Below, in pieces: positions 7,807 to 14,854 of a stretch of 23,767 bases of DNA. The notes under the pieces are model-generated. The model was not told the DNA's origin. It saw only the letters and a list, made by a program, of their open reading frames with translations, and ran no database searches. The position numbers were made by a program, and so were the translations under genes. Within the stretch, counting starts at the first letter, position 1, and each line of letters opens with the position of its first letter. The DNA is from Lachnoclostridium sp. UBA7122 (GTDB taxonomy: Bacteria; Bacillota; Clostridia; Lachnospirales; Lachnospiraceae), in NCBI GenBank assembly GCA_002493085.1, contig DKXQ01000003.1, forward strand, positions 1,799 through 25,565, read 5' to 3'.

Positions 7807-9975
7807 TTACAGTTTCATTGTAAGCTGTATCCTCTGTTTCTTTGTATCTACACTTAACACCTTTACATCTACAATATCACCAACGCTTACCACATCAAGA
7901 GGATGTTTTACAAATTTGCTGCTGGAAAGCTGTGATATATGTACAAGACCATCCTGGTGGACACCTATATCCACAAATGCACCAAAATCTATAACATTGC
8001 GCACTGTGCCCTTTAATATCATTCCCTCTTTTAAGTCTTTCATTTCAAGTACATCGGTTCTAAGTATTGGAAGCGGCATCTCATCACGTGGGTCCCTTGC
8101 AGGTTTTTCCAGCTCTTTAAGTATATCTTCAAGTGTTACTTCACCTATTCCAAGCTCTGCTGCTACAGCTCTTTTATCCTGAATCTTTTTTGAAAGCACA
8201 CTGCTGCCATTTGTATTCTTTTTTCCAGCTTCTGGCTGTACTATATTTAAATCTTCAAAGCCCATTCCAAGTTTTTTAAGCAGTTCTTTTGCTGCATTAT
8301 ATGATTCAGGATGCACACTTGTAGCATCAAGCGGGTTATCACCATCCTGGATGCGCATAAACCCTGCACACTGTTCATATGCTTTAGGACCTAGTTTTGC
8401 GACTTTTAAAAGCTGTTTTCTGTCCGTAAACCTGCCATTTTCTTCACGGTATGTTACTATATTTTTTGCAACAGTTTTTGAAATGCCTGAAATATATTCT
8501 AAAAGCGGGGCTGAAGCAGTATTTAAGTCTACACCAGTTTTATTTACACAGTCTTCAACTACACCTGTAAGAGCCTCTGAAAGTTTTTTCTGGTTCATAT
8601 CATGCTGGTACTGTCCTACACCGATAGATTTTGGGTCAATTTTTACAAGCTCTGCAAGAGGGTCCTGAAGCCTTCTGGCTATTGAAGCTGCACTGCGCTG
8701 CCCTACATCAAACTCCGGAAATTCCTCTGTTGCAAGTTTACTTGCAGAATATACAGAAGCTCCTGCCTCATTAACTATTATATACTGTACAGGTTTTTTT
8801 ATTTCTTTTAACATTCCTGCAATTATCTGTTCAGACTCACGGGACGCTGTGCCATTGCCAACAGATATTATAGATATATCATATTTGTCAATAAGTGCTT
8901 TTACAGTTTTCTTAGTTTCCTCTACTTTATTCTGTGGTGCTGTTGGGTATACAACTGTAGTATCAAGTACTTTTCCTGTGCTGTCAACAACTGCAAGTTT
9001 ACAGCCTGTACGGAAAGCCGGGTCCCAGCCAAGCACATTTTTGCCAGTTATAGGAGGCTGCATAAGAAGCTGTTCCAGATTTTTGCCAAATACTTTAATT
9101 GCGCCATCTTCAGCCTTTTCTGTCAATTCATTACGTATCTCACGCTCTATAGCAGGTGCTATAAGCCTTTTATAGCTGTCTTCCACAGCTTCCTCTAAAA
9201 CATCTGTCAGATTGCCGGAAGCAGCCACCTTTTTTTCAAGAAATGCAAGTATTCTTTCTTCTGGTGCTTCAATCTTTACAGTAAGGAATTTTTCCTTTTC
9301 CCCACGGTTTAATGCAAGCACCCTGTGCCCCGCAATTTTATCTATCTGCTCACTAAAATCATAATACATTTCATATACAGACTGTGCTTCACTGTCTTTT
9401 GCAACAGAAACAATCTTTCCTTCATCTACAGTAACTTTTCTTATATAAGTCCGGAATTCTGCATTGTCAGATACTGCTTCTGCTATTATATCTTTTGCCC
9501 CTGCTATTGCCTCATAAATGTCATGGATTTCTTTTTCTTCTGAAACATATGCCATAGCAAGCCTTTCAATGTCTTCTGTGGTCTTCTGCGCAATGATTAT
9601 ATCTGCAAGCCCTTTAAGTCCTTTTTCCTTAGCTATAGTTGCCCTTGTCCTTCTTTTTGGCCTGTATGGGCGGTAAAGGTCATCTACAACGACCTGCGTC
9701 TTAGCTTCAATAATCTGCCTTTTAAGTTCTTCTGTCAGTTTTCCCTGTTCTTGTATGCTTGTAAGCACCTGTTCTTTTTTTTCTTCAAGGTTTCTAAGAT
9801 ATATAAGGCGGACATTCAGGTTACGCAGCTGTTCATCATTTAAAGAACCATGTGCCTCTTTCCTGTACCTTGCTATAAAGGGAATAGTATTTCCCTCATC
9901 TATAAGTTTTATTACTGCTTCTGTCTGCCATTTGCCAATAGACAGTTCCTCTGCAATTTGTCCAGCAATATCCAT
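7807..9975 (-). CDS. tex: Tex family S1 RNA-binding protein (transcription accessory protein)
   Basis: The 722-residue cytoplasmic nucleic-acid-binding protein has the standard Tex layout. There is a helical N-terminus containing the IPFIARYRKE signature (about 30-40), then a YqgF/RuvC-like domain starting near GWDPAFRTG. Helix-hairpin-helix motifs follow (LLEYISGISKTVAKNIVTYR), and a C-terminal S1 domain (EGMILKGTVRNVIDFGAFVD) ends the protein. The length is normal for the family. Tex is implicated in transcription fidelity and toxin regulation, but its exact function is unsettled. Start 9975 is chosen for GGAGG 6 nt upstream. An in-frame upstream extension of 11 codons would run into the terminator hairpin of lysC. 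It is followed after 37 nt by the ASST-like gene. Confidence 0.96.
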   Translation of the reverse strand: MDIAGQIAEELSIGKWQTEAVIKLIDEGNTIPFIARYRKEAHGSLNDEQLRNLNVRLIYLRNLEEKKEQVLTSIQEQGKLTEELKRQIIEAKTQVVVDDLYRPYRPKRRTRATIAKEKGLKGLADIIIAQKTTEDIERLAMAYVSEEKEIHDIYEAIAGAKDIIAEAVSDNAEFRTYIRKVTVDEGKIVSVAKDSEAQSVYEMYYDFSEQIDKIAGHRVLALNRGEKEKFLTVKIEAPEERILAFLEKKVAASGNLTDVLEEAVEDSYKRLIAPAIEREIRNELTEKAEDGAIKVFGKNLEQLLMQPPITGKNVLGWDPAFRTGCKLAVVDSTGKVLDTTVVYPTAPQNKVEETKKTVKALIDKYDISIISVGNGTASRESEQIIAGMLKEIKKPVQYIIVNEAGASVYSASKLATEEFPEFDVGQRSAASIARRLQDPLAELVKIDPKSIGVGQYQHDMNQKKLSEALTGVVEDCVNKTGVDLNTASAPLLEYISGISKTVAKNIVTYREENGRFTDRKQLLKVAKLGPKAYEQCAGFMRIQDGDNPLDATSVHPESYNAAKELLKKLGMGFEDLNIVQPEAGKKNTNGSSVLSKKIQDKRAVAAELGIGEVTLEDILKELEKPARDPRDEMPLPILRTDVLEMKDLKEGMILKGTVRNVIDFGAFVDIGVHQDGLVHISQLSSSKFVKHPLDVVSVGDIVDVKVLSVDTKKQRIQLTMKL

Positions 9976-9988
9976 AACAGTCCTCCAT

Positions 9989-10016
9989 AAAAACCCAGGC
10001 GGCCCCAAAGCCGCCT
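9989..10016 (-). terminator. Rho-independent terminator of the hom-apgM-lysC unit
   Basis: On the minus strand AGGCGGC (10016-10010) pairs with GCCGCCT (10003-9997), with a 6-nt loop, followed by GGG and a TTTTT run at 9993-9989. It lies 28 nt past the lysC stop. The tex SD follows directly, 14-22 nt before the tex ATG. Transcripts that reach tex must therefore read through it, or start within the few bases between, where no promoter is visible. Confidence 0.8.
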
Positions 10017-10043
10017 ATTTCCCATACCTGGTGTTACTAAGCC

Positions 10044-10523
10044 TTAATCATCAAGTGAAAATGCATCATGTACAGCCTGTGCTGCTGTTTCTGTATATTT
10101 TCTTTCGATAAGCACTGTTACCCTTATCTCTGATGTAGAAATCTGAAGAATATTTACACCTGCATCATAGAGTGCCTCAAACATTTTTGCAGCTACACCT
10201 GCATTGGACATCATGCCTGCACCTACAACAGAAACCTTGGCAACATCCCTTGTTATCGTCGCATGAGAGCCCTTAAGGCTTGAATTAGCATGGCGTTTTA
10301 GTGTTTCTATAGCTGTTTCTGCCATATCTTCTGTTACTGTAAAGCATATGTCCTGTGTCCCGTCATGTTCAACTGACTGGAGTATCATATCTACATTGAC
10401 ATTGTGGTTAGCAAGATGGTGGAATAATTTAAACGCAACTCCTGGCTTATTTGGCAGGTTTTCAACTGCTATCTGCACAACATTTTTATCTGTAGCAACT
10501 CCGCTGACTAACATTTTCTCCAT
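10044..10523 (-). CDS. lysC: Aspartate kinase beta subunit from an internal in-frame start
   Basis: Inside lysC, Met245 (ATG at 10523) is preceded by a perfect AAGGAGG (10538-10532) with an 8-nt gap, as good as any gene-start SD in this window. Translation from it would give a 159-residue protein consisting of the two ACT domains only. In Bacillus subtilis the same type of internal start makes the beta subunit of aspartokinase II (alpha2beta2). The SD is encoded by Lys-Glu-Glu codons of the full-length frame. The sequence evidence is direct; actual expression is inferred by homology of arrangement. Confidence 0.75.
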   Translation of the reverse strand: MEKMLVSGVATDKNVVQIAVENLPNKPGVAFKLFHHLANHNVNVDMILQSVEHDGTQDICFTVTEDMAETAIETLKRHANSSLKGSHATITRDVAKVSVVGAGMMSNAGVAAKMFEALYDAGVNILQISTSEIRVTVLIERKYTETAAQAVHDAFSLDD

Positions 10524-11255
10524 ATTACTTTCCTCCTTAACTACTGTCCCTTCGCTTGTATTCAGACTTGAACGTACAACAAGCTGCACACCATATTTTT
10601 TAGCCATCTCAACTGAACGGTTATGAAGAACTCCTGCTCCAAGGCTTGCAAGCTCAAGCATTTCATCATAAGTAATCTCATCAAGTTTGCGTGCTTTTGG
10701 CACAATTCTTGGGTCTGCTGTAAATACCCCGTCTACATCTGTGTAAATCTCACAGGCATCAGCGTGGAGCGCTGCTGCGAGTGCTACAGCAGTAGTATCA
10801 GAACCACCCCTGCCAAGTGTTGTATAATCATCATATTTGTTAATTCCCTGAAAACCTGTAATAACAACTATGCGGCGGTTATCAAGTTCATTTTTAATCC
10901 TTTCAGTATCAATTCTCTTAATTCTTGCACTTCCATAATCAGCTGTTGTATGCATAGCAACCTGGAATGCATTCATGGAAATTGCAGGATATCCAAGTGC
11001 ATCTATAGCCATAGCCATAAGAGCCACTGATGTCTGTTCGCCTGTTGTAAGAAGCATATCAAGCTCACGCCTTGCCGCCTTTGGGTTAATGTCCTTTGCC
11101 ATATCAATTAAGACATCTGTCTGTTTTCCCATAGCTGATAAAACCACTACCACCTGGTTTCCTCTTTTATATTCTTCAATGCAGCGGTTTGCGACATTAA
11201 AAATTCTTTCTTTGTCAGCAACAGATGTACCGCCAAACTTCTTCACTACTAACAT
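10044..11255 (-). CDS. lysC: Aspartate kinase (alpha subunit)
   Basis: The 403-residue monofunctional aspartokinase phosphorylates aspartate at the entry to lysine, threonine and methionine synthesis. The amino-acid-kinase domain opens with KFGGTS (5-10) and carries GRGGSDTTA near residue 150. Two ACT domains follow in the C-terminal third (about 265-400; NLPNKPGVAFKLF marks the first), indicating allosteric feedback by end-product amino acids. Length and layout match the Bacillus/Clostridia LysC type. The start at 11255 has AAGGAGGG just upstream, overlapping the apgM stop, with a 13-nt gap between the genes. hom-apgM-lysC runs as one operon after prfB. A strong internal start is described separately. 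Confidence 0.96.
   Translation of the reverse strand: MLVVKKFGGTSVADKERIFNVANRCIEEYKRGNQVVVVLSAMGKQTDVLIDMAKDINPKAARRELDMLLTTGEQTSVALMAMAIDALGYPAISMNAFQVAMHTTADYGSARIKRIDTERIKNELDNRRIVVITGFQGINKYDDYTTLGRGGSDTTAVALAAALHADACEIYTDVDGVFTADPRIVPKARKLDEITYDEMLELASLGAGVLHNRSVEMAKKYGVQLVVRSSLNTSEGTVVKEESNMEKMLVSGVATDKNVVQIAVENLPNKPGVAFKLFHHLANHNVNVDMILQSVEHDGTQDICFTVTEDMAETAIETLKRHANSSLKGSHATITRDVAKVSVVGAGMMSNAGVAAKMFEALYDAGVNILQISTSEIRVTVLIERKYTETAAQAVHDAFSLDD
10532..10538 (-). promoter_or_regulatory. Internal Shine-Dalgarno for lysC beta subunit
   Basis: AAGGAGG on the minus strand within the lysC coding sequence, 8 nt before ATG 10523. It decides the internal start of the putative beta subunit. 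Confidence 0.8.
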
Positions 11256-11268
11256 AATGTCCCTCCTT

Positions 11269-12474
11269 TTAACACCTTTCTAATAATGTACTCATAAGAG
11301 TATATCCCTGTTCCACTACATTGCCGCTTTTCGCTGCATCTGCTTCATTGTACAGCCACCCTGCATTTTTATTAATCCTGCTGTCATAAAGCATATATGG
11401 GACAGGGTCTGATGTATGTGTGCGGCATGATAACGGAGTCGGGTGGTCAGGCAGGACTAACATCCTGTAATCTTCACCTGAAGCATCCATCTTACTAACA
11501 ACTGTAGCTAATACACGGCTATCAAGATATTCAACCGCTTTAATCTTACGTTCAAGGCTTCCCTGGTGTCCCATTTCATCAGGTGCTTCCATATGGATAT
11601 ATACAAAATCATAATTATCTTCAAGCAGGACTTTTACTGCTGCCTCTGCCTTGCCTTCCCAGTTGGTTTCAAGTGTGCCATTAGCACCAGGTACATCCAC
11701 ATTTAACATATCTGTACCTTTTGCAATTCCTTTTAAAAGGTCAACGGCCGATATCATAGCTCCTTTTTTGCCAAACCTGCCCTCAAATGAATCAAGCGCC
11801 GGACGTGTCCCCGCTCCCCAGAACCACAGTGAATTTGCCTTATTTAAGCCTTTCTTTGCACGTTCAATATTAATTGGATGGTTATTCAGTATATCATAGC
11901 TCTTTTTCATCATTTCACGCAGCATGGCATCTTCTGGAAGATATTTTTCTATAACCTGCCCAAGTACATCATGTGGCGGAGTGAGTTCTGTAATCTGGCC
12001 CCTGTCCCAGATAAGCAGATGCCTGTAACTTGTTCCAGTGTAAAACTGGTAAGTATCACTATTTAATTCCTGTTTTACTGCTTCAATAAGAACAGCGGCA
12101 TCTTCTGTAGAAATCTCACCAGAGCTGTGGTCAGTTATTGTCTTTTCTTCATATGGAAGGCTGTCGTCTGATAAAGTGACAATATTACAGCGTATGGCAA
12201 TATCTGTATCTTTCATTGGAACTCCTATACTGAGTGCTTCAAGTGGTGAACGCCCGGTATAATATTTCTTTGGGTCATAGCCAAGTACCGCAAGGTTTGC
12301 TGTGTCACTTCCTGGTTTCATCCCCTCTGGAATAGTATGCGCAAGACCAATCTCCGATTTTGGGGCAAGCCTGTCCATAACAGGTGTTTTAGCATATTCA
12401 AGAGGTGTCTTTCCGCCTATAGCTGCAACTGGCTCATCCGCCATCCCATCCCCTAAAACTACAATATACTTCAT
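11269..12474 (-). CDS. ApgM-type 2,3-bisphosphoglycerate-independent phosphoglycerate mutase family protein; proposed homoserine kinase
   Basis: The 401-residue protein is an alkaline-phosphatase-superfamily phosphotransferase of the archaeal-type iPGM family. Visible motifs are GDGMAD (8-13) for metal binding, GSDTAN with the likely nucleophile Ser56, a HMEAPDEMGH segment, and a C-terminal DHPTP/THTSDPVPY metal-binding region. The family mixes true mutases (ApgM) with a bacterial clade annotated as proposed homoserine kinase because it sits beside hom and thrC. Here it lies between hom (15-nt gap) and lysC (13-nt gap), and no GHMP-type thrB is in the window. Homoserine phosphorylation for threonine synthesis is therefore the better guess. 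The ATG at 12474 has GGAGG 6 nt upstream. The family is sure; the substrate is inferred from neighbours. Confidence 0.85.
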   Translation of the reverse strand: MKYIVVLGDGMADEPVAAIGGKTPLEYAKTPVMDRLAPKSEIGLAHTIPEGMKPGSDTANLAVLGYDPKKYYTGRSPLEALSIGVPMKDTDIAIRCNIVTLSDDSLPYEEKTITDHSSGEISTEDAAVLIEAVKQELNSDTYQFYTGTSYRHLLIWDRGQITELTPPHDVLGQVIEKYLPEDAMLREMMKKSYDILNNHPINIERAKKGLNKANSLWFWGAGTRPALDSFEGRFGKKGAMISAVDLLKGIAKGTDMLNVDVPGANGTLETNWEGKAEAAVKVLLEDNYDFVYIHMEAPDEMGHQGSLERKIKAVEYLDSRVLATVVSKMDASGEDYRMLVLPDHPTPLSCRTHTSDPVPYMLYDSRINKNAGWLYNEADAAKSGNVVEQGYTLMSTLLERC

Positions 12475-12489
12475 GGTCGTCCTCCAATC

Positions 12490-13704
12490 TTAAGCATCAA
12501 TACGGATTTTATTTATAACATTGCCTGTTTCTTCTGCTGCTTTCCTGAATGTGCCTTCTGTCATGGCTTCCGTAATAAATGCAAACTCATCACTATATCC
12601 TGCATCTACAGGCGTTAAACTGCCAAATGCTTTTCCGGCTTTTGCCGAATTGTCCTGTGCTGTGCCAGAAAGCCTTACAAAAAACTTTGAAATGCTTTCT
12701 TCAAATGGCACAAGCCCAAGCTTTTCCGGTTCCCATATCGTCTTTATATTTATTCCCAGGTGCTTTGAAGCTTCCATAATATCTGAAACTACAGCGCTTG
12801 CTGTGGCATGCTTTCCTGCTCCCTGGCCATAGAACATAATATCTCCTGCCATATTTCCTTTTACAAGAATTGCATTAAATACACCATCAACGCTGTACAG
12901 CGGGTGCTCCTGTGTTATAAGTTTTGGGGCAACCATTGCACTTATTCTGTCCCCGTCCTTTTTGCCAGAGCCAAATATCTTGATTTTAGCCCCAAGCTTT
13001 TTAGCATAATTTATATCCCGTTCTGTAATTTTTGTAATTCCCTCTGTATATATATCTTCAAAACCAACCTGGCGGCCATATGCAAGGGATGTAAGTATTG
13101 CAATCTTCCTGCATGTATCATATCCCTCTATATCTGCTGACGGGTCTTTTTCCGCATATCCCTTATCTTGTGCATCCTTAAGCACAGTTTCAAAATCTGA
13201 GCCCTTTTCTGACATTTCAGTAAGTATATAGTTTGTAGTGCCATTTAAAATACCTGAAATCTCCAGAATTTCATCTGGTGCAAGTGAAGTTTTAAGCGGG
13301 CGTATAATTGGAATTCCACCGCCAACGCTTGCTTCAAATAAAAAATTACAATTCTTTTTTTCTGCGATGCTTAAAAGTTCAGGTCCAAATGCGGCAACAA
13401 GTGCTTTGTTTGATGTACATACACTTTTTCCTTTTTCAAGGCATGCTTTTACAAAATCATATGCAGGATGCAGCCCTCCCATAGTTTCAACAACTATCTG
13501 TACTTCATCATCATTTTCTATTTCAGAAAAATCATGTACAAGTACGCTTTCTACAGGGTCTCCTTTAAAATCCCTTAAGTCAAGTACAGATTTTACATGT
13601 ATTTCTTCACCATTTCTTTTGGTTATAATATGGCTGTTTTTATCTAAAATATCAAAAACTCCAGAACCAATAGTGCCATATCCTAATATACTTACATTAA
13701 TCAT
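12490..13704 (-). CDS. hom: Homoserine dehydrogenase
   Basis: The 404-residue enzyme reduces aspartate semialdehyde to homoserine with NAD(P)H, at the branch to threonine and methionine. An N-terminal Rossmann motif, GYGTIG (8-13), TSNKAL (97-102) and GILNGTTN (151-158), the family signature, are all present. The C-terminal 70 or so residues (from KFFVRLSG) look like a shortened, divergent ACT domain: the usual PGVLAKI-type loop is replaced, while the final beta-strand pattern (GTFRKAAEE) is kept. Feedback control may thus be altered. Start 13704 is chosen for GGAGG 5 nt upstream. The frame continues 18 codons further up into prfB, which is unlikely to be used. One nucleotide separates it from the prfB stop. 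Confidence 0.95.
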   Translation of the reverse strand: MINVSILGYGTIGSGVFDILDKNSHIITKRNGEEIHVKSVLDLRDFKGDPVESVLVHDFSEIENDDEVQIVVETMGGLHPAYDFVKACLEKGKSVCTSNKALVAAFGPELLSIAEKKNCNFLFEASVGGGIPIIRPLKTSLAPDEILEISGILNGTTNYILTEMSEKGSDFETVLKDAQDKGYAEKDPSADIEGYDTCRKIAILTSLAYGRQVGFEDIYTEGITKITERDINYAKKLGAKIKIFGSGKKDGDRISAMVAPKLITQEHPLYSVDGVFNAILVKGNMAGDIMFYGQGAGKHATASAVVSDIMEASKHLGINIKTIWEPEKLGLVPFEESISKFFVRLSGTAQDNSAKAGKAFGSLTPVDAGYSDEFAFITEAMTEGTFRKAAEETGNVINKIRIDA

Positions 13705-13705
13705 T

Positions 13706-14833
13706 TCATCCTCCATTCTTTGATTGTAAAGTCTGTGTATTCCACGCCAGATAGGCATTTATAAATGCATCTAAACCACCATCTAAAACTCCTGAAACAT
13801 TGCTGGATTCATAGTTTGTACGATGGTCTTTAGCCATAGTATACGGCTGTAAAACATATGAACGTATCTGGCTTCCCCAGCCGTTATCCATTACCTCTCC
13901 CCTTATGCCGCTTGCTTTTTCAAGCTGTTCTTTCTGTTTTAATATATAGAGTTTTGATTTTAACATCTGCATGGCTTTATCTTTATTCATATGCTGTGAA
14001 CGCTCATTCTGGCATTGCACAACTATCCCTGTCGGAAAATGCGTGATACGTATTGCAGATGATGTTTTGTTGATATGCTGTCCTCCTGCACCGCTTGACC
14101 TGTAAGTATCTATCCTTATATCGTCATCATCAATCTCAATATCAAGGTCTTCTTCTATATCAGGCATAACATCACATGACACAAATGATGTCTGGCGCTT
14201 TCCTGCTGCATTAAATGGTGAAATCCTCACAAGTCTGTGGACTCCGTGCTCTGACTTAAGATAACCATATGCATTCTGGCCATTTATCTGTAATGTCACC
14301 GATTTGTATCCAGCTTCATCCCCATCAAGAAAATCAAGCATTTCCACTTCATATCCCTTTTTTTCAGCCCATCTCTGGTACATCCTGCAAAGCATGCCTG
14401 CCCAGTCGCAGCTTTCTGTGCCGCCTGCACCGGCATGTAATGTGAGAATTGCATTATCCTTGTCATATTCCCCGTTAAGAAGTGTTTCTATCCTTAAATT
14501 TTCAAATTCCTGTTCAAAGTTTTTTAGTGTTTCTTCAATTTCGGGTAGTGTACTGGCATCATTTTCCTCTTCTGATATCTCTATCAGTTCAGACATATCC
14601 GCCATGTCTGTGCAAAGCTTTTCATATCTTTCAATAACAGATTTAATCTTTCTGCTTTCCTGCACTATGGACGCAGAAGAAGCCGGGTCATCCCAGAAAC
14701 CCGGTTCTTCCATAGTTTTATCTAGCTCCTCTGCCCTGTCCCTTTTATTATCCAGATCGAGTGAATCAGCCATATTTTTAATAGGTTCTTCATACCTTGC
14801 CAGTACCATCTTTATATTATCAAACTCTATCAT
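13706..14833 (-). CDS. prfB: Peptide chain release factor 2, without the programmed frameshift
   Basis: The 375-residue class I release factor recognises UGA/UAA. SPF (205-207) is the RF2 stop-codon-reading tripeptide, and GGQ (250-252) is the peptidyl-tRNA hydrolysis motif. In most bacteria prfB needs a +1 frameshift at CUU-UGA near codon 25. Here codons 25-26 are CTC GAT in one uninterrupted frame (14761-14756), so the autoregulatory shift has been lost. The N-terminus aligns with the usual start region, and GAGG lies upstream of the ATG. secA ends 21 nt before it, and hom begins immediately after it. Confidence 0.96.
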   Translation of the reverse strand: MIEFDNIKMVLARYEEPIKNMADSLDLDNKRDRAEELDKTMEEPGFWDDPASSASIVQESRKIKSVIERYEKLCTDMADMSELIEISEEENDASTLPEIEETLKNFEQEFENLRIETLLNGEYDKDNAILTLHAGAGGTESCDWAGMLCRMYQRWAEKKGYEVEMLDFLDGDEAGYKSVTLQINGQNAYGYLKSEHGVHRLVRISPFNAAGKRQTSFVSCDVMPDIEEDLDIEIDDDDIRIDTYRSSGAGGQHINKTSSAIRITHFPTGIVVQCQNERSQHMNKDKAMQMLKSKLYILKQKEQLEKASGIRGEVMDNGWGSQIRSYVLQPYTMAKDHRTNYESSNVSGVLDGGLDAFINAYLAWNTQTLQSKNGG

Positions 14834-14854
14834 TCACTCACCTCAATTCCAATA

